From an uncultured Saprospiraceae bacterium (lineage in GTDB: Bacteria > Bacteroidota > Bacteroidia > Chitinophagales > Saprospiraceae), in contig CALSOU010000005.1 in assembly GCA_943788055.1 (NCBI GenBank), positions 124,001 through 188,000 of the forward strand: a stretch of DNA of 64,000 nt, given 5' to 3'. A program made the translations under genes and the position numbers. Below are positions 27,093-35,826 of this stretch, piece after piece. A model generated the notes under the pieces. That model saw only the letters and a program-made list of their open reading frames with translations, had not been told where the DNA came from and searched no databases. Each line of letters begins with the position of its first letter. Position 1 is the first letter of the stretch.

Positions 27093-28688
27093 ATGTCTTC
27101 TACTTTATATACTTCCTTTACTCCTGAAAAACCGCCTTTACTCGATGCTGTGCAAAAAGTAACGCTTGCACTCGGTAGTTTAGGCCTTTTACTCATGCTG
27201 ATTTCTTGGGCTGGAGTTTCTCTTCCTTCAAAAGCTCTTATGTTCTACACATCTATGGGCTTGATCTTTTTTGGGGTTATTGTATACAGTTGGCGGACAT
27301 ATATGATACAGCCAGCTGGGATCAAAAACAACGGAAATTTCTTTAGTTCGATATCACATCGTGGCGTCTTAGCTTGGATTTCGGCAATTCTGATTACAGG
27401 ATTCTACGTAGTGCTATACTTGAAAGCTGAGTATTTGGGTTTGGGAGATACTGAAAATTCTGGTTTGGTAGCGTTTTTCGATCCCTTATCGCAGTTGATG
27501 CATAGTAAAAAGGCTAGTCAGTGGTTTGTTTATGGTGTTCTGTATACATTAGCGATTGTAGCATTCGGAATCAAGTTTATTTTCAAGTATCGACACAATC
27601 GATATGAGATTATACGAACGATTTCCGTGATGTTTTTCCAGCTGTTTTTCGCGTTTCTTATTCCAGAGATTTTAGAGATGTTACATCCTGAAACAGCGAC
27701 CAATTATTTTGGCAAAGACATGAAAAATATGTGGCCGTTAGATTACGATTTTTTTGATAGTTGGCATATTCAGAACTTGAGTAAAGGAGGACTGATGGGT
27801 AGTTTCTTCCTAATTCTAGGACTACTAATGATTTTCGTTATTTCTCCGATTCTTACTTACAAATTTGGTAAGCGTTGGTACTGCAGTTTCGTCTGCGGAT
27901 GCGGTGGTCTTGCTGAAACTGCTGGTGATCCATTTCGTCATTTGTCCGATAAATCAATGAAAGCATGGAAGGTTGAGAGATGGATGATTCACACCGTACT
28001 ATTATTCTCCTTTGTGATGACGATAGCCATTATTTACGGATATCTGGGTAATGAGCCAGACAGATATTTACTTTCAAGATCGACTTTTACTTGGTTGGCA
28101 TTGATCGGATTGATAGGACTTTCTGCTGTTTATTTCATTTTGCAAACCAAGAATGTGGAGGATGGGTCCAAAAACAGTAAATACATTATTTCAGGTGTTG
28201 TAGTCCTTGCTGCATTAATTCTACTTTTCAATTACTTAGCCGGAAGTGGAAATGCCTATTTCTTGCAGAACTATGGATTCCGCCAAGCCTATGGATTGTG
28301 GGTAGGTGCTGTTTTCTCTGGAATCATTGGTGTAGGATTTTATCCGATAATGGGAAGTCGAGTTTGGTGCCGTTTTGGATGTCCAATGGCTGCATTGTTG
28401 GGGATTCAGCAGAAATTATTATCCAAGTTTCGTATTACAACCAACGGAAGCCAATGTATTTCTTGCGGAAATTGTTCTACCTATTGTGAGATGGGCATTG
28501 ATGTGCGGGCTTATGCCCAAAAGGGTCAAAATATCGTTCGTGCATCTTGCGTAGGATGTGGTGTTTGTAGTGCTGTATGCCCTAGAGGAGTACTTAAATT
28601 AGAGAACGGTTCATCAGACATATTTTCTAAGACAGCTGAGCAAAAAGCAATACATATTACTGAGGATCAAGTACGCATGTTGTCGTAG
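27093..28688 (+). CDS. membrane polyferredoxin (NapH/NosR-like 4Fe-4S protein)
   Basis: 531 residues with about nine to ten transmembrane helices. Two NosR/NapH-type cysteine motifs sit at membrane edges: RWYCSFVCGCGGLAE at about residues 262-276 and VWCRFGCPMAALLG near 423-436. The C-terminal part carries two 4Fe-4S ferredoxin clusters, CISCGNCSTYC and CVGCGVCSAVCP, with a trailing proline only in the second. This design moves electrons across the membrane between quinol and redox partners. It is co-transcribed with the flavoprotein upstream. No nitrate, nitrite or nitrous oxide reductase gene is adjacent, so the pathway remains open. Confidence 0.85.
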   Translation: MSSTLYTSFTPEKPPLLDAVQKVTLALGSLGLLLMLISWAGVSLPSKALMFYTSMGLIFFGVIVYSWRTYMIQPAGIKNNGNFFSSISHRGVLAWISAILITGFYVVLYLKAEYLGLGDTENSGLVAFFDPLSQLMHSKKASQWFVYGVLYTLAIVAFGIKFIFKYRHNRYEIIRTISVMFFQLFFAFLIPEILEMLHPETATNYFGKDMKNMWPLDYDFFDSWHIQNLSKGGLMGSFFLILGLLMIFVISPILTYKFGKRWYCSFVCGCGGLAETAGDPFRHLSDKSMKAWKVERWMIHTVLLFSFVMTIAIIYGYLGNEPDRYLLSRSTFTWLALIGLIGLSAVYFILQTKNVEDGSKNSKYIISGVVVLAALILLFNYLAGSGNAYFLQNYGFRQAYGLWVGAVFSGIIGVGFYPIMGSRVWCRFGCPMAALLGIQQKLLSKFRITTNGSQCISCGNCSTYCEMGIDVRAYAQKGQNIVRASCVGCGVCSAVCPRGVLKLENGSSDIFSKTAEQKAIHITEDQVRMLS

Positions 28689-28728
28689 AATAGTCAGAAT
28701 TTAGTACAGCACCAATCAGCTACTTAAT

Positions 28729-29457
28729 ATGAGAGTAAACTTCCTACTAACATTAATTCTGATCATGCCATTTTTAGGATTGTGCCAGATAAACCAGTCA
28801 ATAGATTTTGTAAGTGGGATTGAATATTCGTATCGAAATTTGGTAACTTCAAGTAAGGATGAAATTAGAAGTGTGATAGTGGAAAGTCGTGATCAGACTG
28901 AAACTGGAAAGCTAAATTGGCGAATCGGTTTTAACTACAATCGAAGATTGACTAGTAGAATATTTCTAAGAACAGGACTTAGACTAGCAAGTGTCGGATA
29001 TAAGGGAGAAAAGAATAACGACCTTAGATGGCCAAGTGAGCATGATGGAAATGGAGGATGGGTAGCTGACCCTACTTTACCACATGAATTACAACTTGTC
29101 TATGATTATTGGTTTGTAGAAATGCCAATTGTTGGGAGATTTGAAAAGGACCAGATGAAAATATCTCCATTTATTGAATTGGGAATATTGCCGTCTTATT
29201 ACATGACTACAAGAACGACACAAAAAACAGATATTGGAACAGATTCTGACTTCCAATCTGGTGATGTTCATAATTTTAATAGGGTACATTTTGTTGGATT
29301 TGTATCATTCGGAATGAACTACTCGTTAAATGATAACCTTCAATTCTATGGACAACCTGCCTTCAGATACCATTTTACAAAATTGGCAGATGCACCAATT
29401 AGTGAGCATTTGCTGAATTATGGAGTAGAGTTTGGAATTAGAAGTAAAATAAATTAA
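28729..29457 (+). CDS. outer membrane beta-barrel protein
   Basis: 242 residues. The signal peptide (MRVNFLLTLILIMPFLGLCQ) is followed by alternating strands typical of the PorT/OmpA-like eight-stranded barrels of Bacteroidota: GIEYSYRNLV, WRIGFNYNRRL, RIFLRTGLRLASVGYKG, and the closing YGVEFGIRSKI. It lies 40 bases after the polyferredoxin gene on the same strand, but no functional connection is visible. Substrate or role unknown. Confidence 0.7.
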   Translation: MRVNFLLTLILIMPFLGLCQINQSIDFVSGIEYSYRNLVTSSKDEIRSVIVESRDQTETGKLNWRIGFNYNRRLTSRIFLRTGLRLASVGYKGEKNNDLRWPSEHDGNGGWVADPTLPHELQLVYDYWFVEMPIVGRFEKDQMKISPFIELGILPSYYMTTRTTQKTDIGTDSDFQSGDVHNFNRVHFVGFVSFGMNYSLNDNLQFYGQPAFRYHFTKLADAPISEHLLNYGVEFGIRSKIN

Positions 29458-29536
29458 GACAACTCTGGTACGAACATGAAATGTTTTTAAGTCTAAAACG
29501 AGTATATATTAATCAGCTAGAACGAAAAACAACATT

Positions 29537-30289
29537 GTGACTTCAAATACAAAAGTTCTACACATAATTCACCATTTCCATCCTGATCTGCAACCGGTTC
29601 TCAATGCATTGGGTTTGGATATGGACAATGATCGATTCTACCAAGCACAATCTTCAATATATAGGCACCTTGAACTTGTGCAAACACCGTCGAAAAAAGA
29701 ACTAAAATCAAATCTCAATGTTCGCATCCGAAATCTAGGGAATGAGAAGTTAGAGGTCAGCATAAAAGTACTTTTTGAAGAAACGGAGTCGCTTCTTCCC
29801 AACCAACTTATTGTTCATCATCCACTTGATGGACTTTTGATTGCCGAGTGGGAGAAACAGTATCGACTTTTGGGCCTCGAGCCCCATTTTCTTCTCCTCT
29901 ATACACCAGTAGAGTGGGCTGTCGAACAGAGAGTTCAGAATGATATTGAAGCGTTGAAGTCTACAACAAAATTGATTTGGCAACCAGCAGTTCTGCGAAA
30001 ATTTCAGAGAACTTTAGCCAAGCGACAACAAAAGTATTTGCAGACTTGGAAGGATTGTATGCAAGGGCTAAAAATTTGGACTCAAGAAACTTCAAGTTCG
30101 TATTCGATGATTAAAATTGACGATATAAATTCAGAAACTAACTGGGAAACTTTCATCAAATCCTACAATCTCAAAGCAGGTAGTGATTTCCAAATAATTC
30201 AATCTCGAAAGCATGTAGGCAAGTATGCTGATCCCGAAATACAAGCAATTCATGATTATTTCTACAAGGAAGTAAGTGAAGAAGGATGA
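29537..30289 (+). CDS. hypothetical protein upstream of exonuclease-ligase pair
   Basis: 250 residues from GTG 29537. I do not recognise the family. It is soluble, with a histidine-rich start (VLHIIHHFHPDL), a charged middle and long amphipathic helices such as LRKFQRTLAKRQQKYLQTW near residues 155-175. There are no cysteines for metal clusters beyond one, no signal peptide and no membrane segment. It ends 40 bases before the ATG of a ligase-associated exonuclease and is on the same strand, so it is probably in the same operon and may relate to DNA repair. It does not look like the helicase or PdeM phosphoesterase usually found with these genes. Confidence 0.5.
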   Translation: MTSNTKVLHIIHHFHPDLQPVLNALGLDMDNDRFYQAQSSIYRHLELVQTPSKKELKSNLNVRIRNLGNEKLEVSIKVLFEETESLLPNQLIVHHPLDGLLIAEWEKQYRLLGLEPHFLLLYTPVEWAVEQRVQNDIEALKSTTKLIWQPAVLRKFQRTLAKRQQKYLQTWKDCMQGLKIWTQETSSSYSMIKIDDINSETNWETFIKSYNLKAGSDFQIIQSRKHVGKYADPEIQAIHDYFYKEVSEEG

Positions 30290-30329
30290 TCGTGGTAGAA
30301 CAAGCCGACAGGCTAGACGTTATCAAGAT

Positions 30330-31346
30330 ATGAAAAGACTACTAAGTTTTGATGGAAAGGGTATTTATTGTGCGCAGGCAGACGTTCATATCGATCCATG
30401 GAAACCTGTCGCTAAAGCATTTATTACTCATGGGCATTCCGATCATGCAAGATGGGGGATGGGAAGTTACGTGTGCACAAATGCTAGCGTGTCGATCCTG
30501 AAACATCGACTTGGTAAAGTAAAGATCCATGGGATTGCATACGGAGAAGCTATGATGGTAAACGGTGTGGAGTTCACTTTTTTCCCTGCAGGACATGTAA
30601 TTGGTTCCGCTCAGATTCGAGTTTCTTATAAAGGTGAAACATGGGTGGTTTCTGGTGACTATAAATTGAGTAATGATGGGATATCGGAAGCTTTTGAACC
30701 CGTGAAGTGTCATACGTTTATTACAGAATCTACTTTTGGTCTGCCTGTTTACAGATGGGATCCTCAAGAACAGATTTATGATCGGATGAACACTTGGTGG
30801 AAGAAAAATCAAGCGGAAGGCAAGGTTTCTATTATTACAGCTTATTCCCTAGGTAAGGCTCAACGTATTATTCAGAATCTGGATCATTCAGTCGGCAAGA
30901 TATTTACGCACGGTGCAATCGAGGCAACCAATAGAGCGCTGAGAGCTTCTGGTGTGCCACTTCTCGATACGACTCATGCAACGGCAAATCTTGACTATAA
31001 AGAATATGCAGGTGGCCTAGTGATAGCAACTTCTTCGGCCGTAAATTCCAATTGGACTAAGAAATTCAAAGATTTTAGGCTCGGAATAGCAAGTGGTTGG
31101 ATGCAAGTGAGAGGAGCGAGACGCAGAAGAGCAGCAGATATTGGTTTTGTACTTTCGGACCACGCAGATTGGAATGAATTAAATCAGGCTATTGCTCTAA
31201 CAGAAGCATCAGAGATCTATGTGACTCATGGGTTTTCGGAAATCTTTTCGCAGCATTTGATCGAACAAGGATATGATGCGAAGGTTGTGAAAACCGCCTT
31301 TGAAGGGGAGCAATTGGACAGTACAGAAGAGGAGAAAGTAGCATGA
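30330..31346 (+). CDS. ligase-associated DNA exonuclease (metallo-beta-lactamase fold)
   Basis: About 338 residues of the MBL/beta-CASP nuclease group that accompanies bacterial ATP-dependent LigB-type ligases. Zinc motif ITHGHSDHARWG near residue 30 (HxHxDH), then AGHVIGSAQI and VVSGDYKLSNDG, then VLSDHADWNELNQAI and YVTHGFSE near the C-terminus. ATG 30330 (MKRLLSFDGKGIYCAQ) is the family start; the frame is open further to GTG 30276 but that adds a basic lead of 18 residues. It overlaps the ligase gene by four bases (ATGA). It is expected to trim DNA ends before ligation. Confidence 0.85.
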   Translation: MKRLLSFDGKGIYCAQADVHIDPWKPVAKAFITHGHSDHARWGMGSYVCTNASVSILKHRLGKVKIHGIAYGEAMMVNGVEFTFFPAGHVIGSAQIRVSYKGETWVVSGDYKLSNDGISEAFEPVKCHTFITESTFGLPVYRWDPQEQIYDRMNTWWKKNQAEGKVSIITAYSLGKAQRIIQNLDHSVGKIFTHGAIEATNRALRASGVPLLDTTHATANLDYKEYAGGLVIATSSAVNSNWTKKFKDFRLGIASGWMQVRGARRRRAADIGFVLSDHADWNELNQAIALTEASEIYVTHGFSEIFSQHLIEQGYDAKVVKTAFEGEQLDSTEEEKVA

Positions 31347-32923
31347 AGCAGTTTGCCCAATTATTCAGAAAAGTAGAAGAAACTAACAAGACTAACGATA
31401 AAGTTGATGCCCTTGTACATTTCTTCAATGAGGCTGATGATTCAGATAAATTGTGGACGATTGCACTTTTTTCGCATAGAAGACCACGACGAACAATTAC
31501 TACAAGTTTTCTGAGAGAATGGGCAAGTGAGATGTCTGGAGTACCCACATGGTTGTTTGAAGAATCGTATCATATTGTCGGAGATTTAGCGGAGACGATT
31601 TCACTTGTACTGCCTAATCCTACTCAGAAAGATGAACGAAACCTATCTGATTGGATTGAATACATCCAAGGGCTCCGTGAGGTAGAGGAAGAGGAGAAAA
31701 AGCGGGCTGTCTTTTACGCTTGGAAATCCTTAAACCAAGATGAACGCTTCTTATTCAACAAGTTGATAACAGGTGGTTTTCGAATTGGAATTTCACAGAA
31801 GCTGATGACGAGAGCCTTGTCTAAACATCTTGATAAACCTACTAATGAAATTGCACATCGCTTGATGGGTAATTGGACACCTGATTCCACAGATTTTCAA
31901 CAGTTATTGCTGGATGACTCAATTTCTAGTGATACATCGAAGCCTTATCCATTTTATCTAGCATATGCAGTTGAGGAAAAGATTGAAGACTTGGGAGATC
32001 CTGATGAATGGACAGCAGAATGGAAATGGGATGGGATACGGGGACAAGTTATATGCCGGGAAAGTGAGTCATTCATTTGGAGTAGAGGAGAAGAATTAGT
32101 GACAGACACTTTTCCAGAAATTGCGATGATGGCGACAAAGCTTCCTGAAGGAACAGTAATCGATGGCGAAATATTGGGTTATGAAAATGGTAGTCCTCTA
32201 TCTTTTCAGGCCTTGCAAAAACGTATCGGGAGAAAGAAAGTAACGAAGAAATTATTGAAGGAAGCACCTGTGGTCCTTATGGCATATGACCTTCTAGAGT
32301 GTAAAGGTGAGGATATAAGGAATCAATCATTAGAAGAACGAAGACTCAAATTAGCTGAAATTGTTCAGGATTTACAACATCCCACGTTGGTACTTTCTGA
32401 GTCAGTGAAATTTCAGAATTGGGAAACCTTAGCTGAATTGAGAAAGACCTCAAGAGAAAGGGGAGCTGAAGGATTTATGTTAAAGAAGAAAGCATCACCT
32501 TACTTGAGTGGACGTAAAAAAGGCGATTGGTGGAAATGGAAGGTTGATCCATATACAATCGACGCAGTCATGTTGTACGCTCAAAGAGGACATGGCCGAC
32601 GTTCGAGTTTATATACTGATTTTACTTTTGCAGTGTGGAATGGAGATCGATTGGTAACTTTTGCGAAAGCATACTCTGGACTCACCGATAAAGAGTTCAA
32701 GGAAATTACAGCCTTTGTAAAAAACAATACAATTGAACGATTTGGACCTGTAAGTTCGGTAAAGCCTGAACTTGTTTTCGAATTGGCTTTTGAAGGTATT
32801 CAAGAAAGCAAGCGACACAAAAGTGGAGTAGCATTGAGATTTCCACGAATCAAACGATGGCGAAGGGATAAACCTGCAAGCGAAGCAAATCATCTTGAAG
32901 ATCTCAAGGCACTACTACCCTAA
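31343..32923 (+). CDS. ATP-dependent DNA ligase
   Basis: 526 residues. The nucleotidyl-transfer motif EWKWDGIRG holds the lysine that is adenylated, Lys228. Other ligase motifs follow: IWSRGEELVT (III-like), TVIDGEILGY (III/IV), GAEGFMLKKKASPY (IV/V) and WWKWKVDP (V). The N-terminal 200 residues form the DNA-binding helical domain and the C-terminal 120 the OB fold. This is the LigB-type repair ligase, distinct from the NAD-dependent replicative enzyme. It is translationally coupled to the exonuclease gene. In many bacteria the set also contains an Lhr-like helicase and the PdeM phosphoesterase; neither is within the window. Confidence 0.93.
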   Translation: MKQFAQLFRKVEETNKTNDKVDALVHFFNEADDSDKLWTIALFSHRRPRRTITTSFLREWASEMSGVPTWLFEESYHIVGDLAETISLVLPNPTQKDERNLSDWIEYIQGLREVEEEEKKRAVFYAWKSLNQDERFLFNKLITGGFRIGISQKLMTRALSKHLDKPTNEIAHRLMGNWTPDSTDFQQLLLDDSISSDTSKPYPFYLAYAVEEKIEDLGDPDEWTAEWKWDGIRGQVICRESESFIWSRGEELVTDTFPEIAMMATKLPEGTVIDGEILGYENGSPLSFQALQKRIGRKKVTKKLLKEAPVVLMAYDLLECKGEDIRNQSLEERRLKLAEIVQDLQHPTLVLSESVKFQNWETLAELRKTSRERGAEGFMLKKKASPYLSGRKKGDWWKWKVDPYTIDAVMLYAQRGHGRRSSLYTDFTFAVWNGDRLVTFAKAYSGLTDKEFKEITAFVKNNTIERFGPVSSVKPELVFELAFEGIQESKRHKSGVALRFPRIKRWRRDKPASEANHLEDLKALLP

Positions 32924-32952
32924 AAAGTTTATGAGACATGGCGCATTGAGCG

Positions 32953-33477
32953 CTATGCCTCGATGATTCTATCATACAGCTGCTCCATGCTGATTGCAAT
33001 ATTGGGATATCGTTTCATATTTACAATTACCTCTTTCAATCGATCTTCAAATTCGTCCTCCATCAAGGCGTCTCTTATGTACAGACAACCTTTTTCATAT
33101 GATTTAAGAATCACATTAGTAAGCGGATCCGATTCGAAATAGTACTTGTTAGCAAAGGCAGTCGCGCATTCAACATTATAAAGAAAAACGTCACCAAGTT
33201 CGAAGGTGTATACAGCATGTTTTTCTACCTCTCGTAGAATGGTATTTATTTTAGCAATTCTTGGACGCCGCGGTCTGCGAAAACTCTTCGTTCGGTACTT
33301 GGATTCTAACCCTCTTTTAACCTTATCATAAATACGTTTTCGATCAGCATCAGATCCCAATTCCAAGGTATAGTAGTGCTTTACTTCTGGAATTTTTGAG
33401 AAAAGTCGGTCGATTTCTTCTCGAAGCTCATCCTCATTTAGGGACTTGATATATTTTTTGAAGGTAGATTTTTGCAT
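32953..33477 (-). CDS. DUF6155-like protein
   Basis: 174 residues, soluble and highly charged. It begins STFKKYIKSLNEDELREEI and has KHYYTLELGSD near residue 34, then a basic stretch KSFRRPRRPRIAKI, then helices. The start and the YYTLEL-to-basic pattern resemble DUF6155 family proteins; I hold this as likely, not certain. Function unknown. It is convergent with the DNA ligase gene and divergent from a methyltransferase gene. Confidence 0.5.
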   Translation of the reverse strand: MQKSTFKKYIKSLNEDELREEIDRLFSKIPEVKHYYTLELGSDADRKRIYDKVKRGLESKYRTKSFRRPRRPRIAKINTILREVEKHAVYTFELGDVFLYNVECATAFANKYYFESDPLTNVILKSYEKGCLYIRDALMEDEFEDRLKEVIVNMKRYPNIAISMEQLYDRIIEA

Positions 33478-33529
33478 ATGAGTCGCGTATCGCGCAAAGA
33501 TAAGAGAGTTGTATTAGAAAGGCGATTAG

Positions 33530-33560
33530 TTTACTAAACAGGAATGGATGCATATATTTG
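33530..33560 (+). promoter_or_regulatory. Bacteroidota-type promoter of the methyltransferase gene
   Basis: TTTA at 33530-33533 and TATATTTG at 33553-33560 are separated by exactly 19 bases, fitting the -33/-7 pattern. The -7 box ends 30 bases before the ATG at 33591. Confidence 0.7.
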
Positions 33561-33590
33561 CGTACGAATTGCTGGCAAAAATAATTATGC

Positions 33591-34355
33591 ATGTCTAAAA
33601 AGTATCATCCAGAGGAGTATTGGACAGAGGTTGCGGATCGAATCGCATCGCGAAAGGATGAGAACGTCATCGCTGGTGATGATGAACCGTATTACCGATA
33701 TAAGCGCAAGAAGTTTTTGAACTTACTTCATCAGGTACCTTTCAAAGGAAAGACGGTTCTTGAAATAGGAAGTGGCCCGGGAGGTAATCTTCGTGAAGTC
33801 TGGAAACATGAACCTAGTACATTGATGGGAGCTGATATTTCTGCTTCAATGATTGAACTTGCTGGCAAACAGATTCCCAATGGTATTCAGTTGACCAAAG
33901 TTGATGGTGAAACCTTACCTTTTGACGATGATACATTTGATGTTGTATTTACAGCAACAGTACTACAGCACAATACAGATGATGCGATGCTTCGTCAAGT
34001 AGTATCAGAGATTTGCCGTGTAGGTGGTGATAAAGTGTATTTATTTGAGCGTATTGACCCAGTCCTCACTGGTGACGATCTTTGTTATGGTCGCCCAATG
34101 TCTTATTATACTTCTCTGATGGAGGCCGGCGGTTATGAGTTGAGCAGCACGAAATTCATAAATATTAAAATGAGTTACTATGCCTGTGGTGCTCTTCGAA
34201 AAGGATTAAATCCAAAAACACGGAAGGAAGGCGAACCATTGACGCGTATATCGCATGTTCTTCAGCAAGTGACATTACCAATTACAAGTTTGATTGACAG
34301 AGTGTTTACATCAAATACAGATTTAGGAAGACTAGAATTTACGAAGGTTAAGTAG
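33591..34355 (+). CDS. class I SAM-dependent methyltransferase
   Basis: 254 residues. Motif I is VLEIGSGPGGNLREV at about residues 46-60, motif II is GADISASMIELA, and the acidic post-motif LPFDDDTFDVVFTATVLQH is typical of Methyltransf_11 proteins. The N-terminus (KKYHPEEYWTEVADRI) is a substrate-cap helix; the C-terminal part has YYACGALRKGLN. The substrate cannot be inferred. It has its own promoter and stands alone. Confidence 0.85.
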   Translation: MSKKYHPEEYWTEVADRIASRKDENVIAGDDEPYYRYKRKKFLNLLHQVPFKGKTVLEIGSGPGGNLREVWKHEPSTLMGADISASMIELAGKQIPNGIQLTKVDGETLPFDDDTFDVVFTATVLQHNTDDAMLRQVVSEICRVGGDKVYLFERIDPVLTGDDLCYGRPMSYYTSLMEAGGYELSSTKFINIKMSYYACGALRKGLNPKTRKEGEPLTRISHVLQQVTLPITSLIDRVFTSNTDLGRLEFTKVK

Positions 34356-34690
34356 TGATTTGTGGTCTTTGATGTTGTTTTGCTTGGCGCAAGATATACT
34401 GGTTCACTCCTTTAGAGTAGATTTAATTAACTTGCCACTCGCACGTCCTTGGAGCTTTATCCTCACCTGTGCATTTCTTCTTCTATCAAGTCCCCCAAGG
34501 ACGAAATCTCGGTAGTAATAATATTAGAATCTACACAAGCTCCGTTGGTTCGGCACCTTAAGCTTTTTAAAGTCAATTTACACACATATCCTTTTCGATA
34601 GTGTTAGAAACTTTAGCATCGTTTTAGCAAAGCGAATAGAAAGACCCTGTAGCGTCTAAAACATGTTGACAAGAAATCTGATTGACCCAC
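34356..34690. other. non-coding region with a spaced inverted repeat
   Basis: About 335 bases between convergent genes with no supported frame. CGTCCTTGG at 34444-34452 is repeated inverted as CCAAGGACG at 34495-34503, 42 bases apart. A long-loop hairpin or structured RNA is possible. There is no T tract after it, so it is not a standard terminator. Confidence 0.4.
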
Positions 34691-35227
34691 TTAATATATC
34701 CCCAGATCGAGAAGACGTATTCGAGAATTTACGCCCATACGATGTCTCTTAAATGCTATAACATCCAGAAAAGCACCTAAACCAGCACTACCTAGTGCAT
34801 AAACAGGTAGAGTCCAACTAACACTTCCATCAATAATTGAGGATATTCCACCAAAAAGAAGTGCCTGAGCACCGAAGAGATATAATCCTTTGGCAAGTGT
34901 GGCAGGAAGTGGATTGAATGTGCGAACCAAGGTTATATCATCAACATGAACGAAGTTCCGATCAAACATGATAATATTATTCTCGTATTGAATTTCTCGA
35001 ATTTTCTTCTTTTGCCATTCATCTGGGAATTCCTTTGTACGAAAAACAAACCTATCTCCAACTGAATATTTTTTGACGTCTGGTGAATTATAGATCTCTA
35101 ACTGTACAAAAATTTGTGATTGAACTGCCTGTGGAATGAGAAACATCATGATTACCAAGAACCCAAGCAATCGATTGATCTGTCTTTTTTGTCGAGATAA
35201 TATATTACTGCTTATTCTGGATTTCAT
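34691..35227 (-). CDS. conserved membrane-associated protein downstream of rnpA
   Basis: 178 residues. The signal sequence or anchor is at about 19-38 (LLGFLVIMMFLIPQAVQSQ). A small beta-rich domain follows with SVGDRFVFRTKEFPDEWQKK. Two hydrophobic segments lie near residues 115-150. No named family recognised; the beta domain recalls short proteins of unknown function that follow rnpA in Saprospiria-like genomes, which is an impression rather than a match. Its frame overlaps the end of rnpA by 23 bases, so it is co-translated with it. Confidence 0.55.
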   Translation of the reverse strand: MKSRISSNILSRQKRQINRLLGFLVIMMFLIPQAVQSQIFVQLEIYNSPDVKKYSVGDRFVFRTKEFPDEWQKKKIREIQYENNIIMFDRNFVHVDDITLVRTFNPLPATLAKGLYLFGAQALLFGGISSIIDGSVSWTLPVYALGSAGLGAFLDVIAFKRHRMGVNSRIRLLDLGIY

Positions 35228-35606
35228 CGATTAGTTTTGATTGTAGTTTTATCCAAGTCTTTTCCAAATACTCATATGTGACCTTCTCTCTATGAGAATA
35301 TATGAGCATCACATCGAGGTAACAGTTTTTCTTTTCCAAGGTTTCCATAAGACTTGCTCTGTTCAAACGAAAAATCTCAATCATTTGCCGCTTAATTCGA
35401 TTTCGATCTACAGCTTTATTAAATGATCTTTTTGACACAACAAAACCTATTTCTAGTCTTGTTCTTTCGTGTTCATCCTTCACTTGCTTAAACTGCGCTT
35501 TTAGAGGAAACGACTTGACGGCTCGACCTTCTGAAAACAGATTTTCAATCCTTTTTTTACTCTTTAAATGCTCCTCTCTTGAAAAGGAAAATAAGCTTGT
35601 AGCCAT
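35205..35606 (-). CDS. rnpA: ribonuclease P protein component
   Basis: 133 residues. It begins SFSREEHLKSKKRIENLFSEG and contains the RNA-binding signature RNRIKRQMIEIFR at about residues 70-82, following the FVVSKRSFNKAV strand. The protein assists the RNase P RNA in removing 5' leaders from precursor tRNAs. In most bacteria rpmH lies immediately upstream; here the 220 bases upstream contain no L34 gene. The RNase P RNA gene is not in this window. Confidence 0.92.
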   Translation of the reverse strand: MATSLFSFSREEHLKSKKRIENLFSEGRAVKSFPLKAQFKQVKDEHERTRLEIGFVVSKRSFNKAVDRNRIKRQMIEIFRLNRASLMETLEKKNCYLDVMLIYSHREKVTYEYLEKTWIKLQSKLIDEIQNKQ

Positions 35607-35770
35607 TGTGCAAAACTCTTTGTAAACAAAGATAAACTAATGACAAGATATTCGTTTGAGTTTATTGGAGCATCCTTGAGAGTAACTGATCAGGATTACT
35701 CCGTTTTAATTCAAAAACTAAATTCTTTGTAAATCGTTAGTGTACTATTGACAAGTATTTTAACTAAACA

Positions 35771-35801
35771 TTTAGTGAATCTGCTTTAGGTTATATATTT
35801 G
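35771..35801 (+). promoter_or_regulatory. Bacteroidota-type promoter of the malic enzyme gene
   Basis: TTTA at 35771-35774 and TATATTTG at 35794-35801 are separated by 19 bases. The -7 box ends 25 bases before ATG 35827. Confidence 0.7.
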
Positions 35802-35826
35802 CGCCTCAATTGTAGATTCTACAGCT

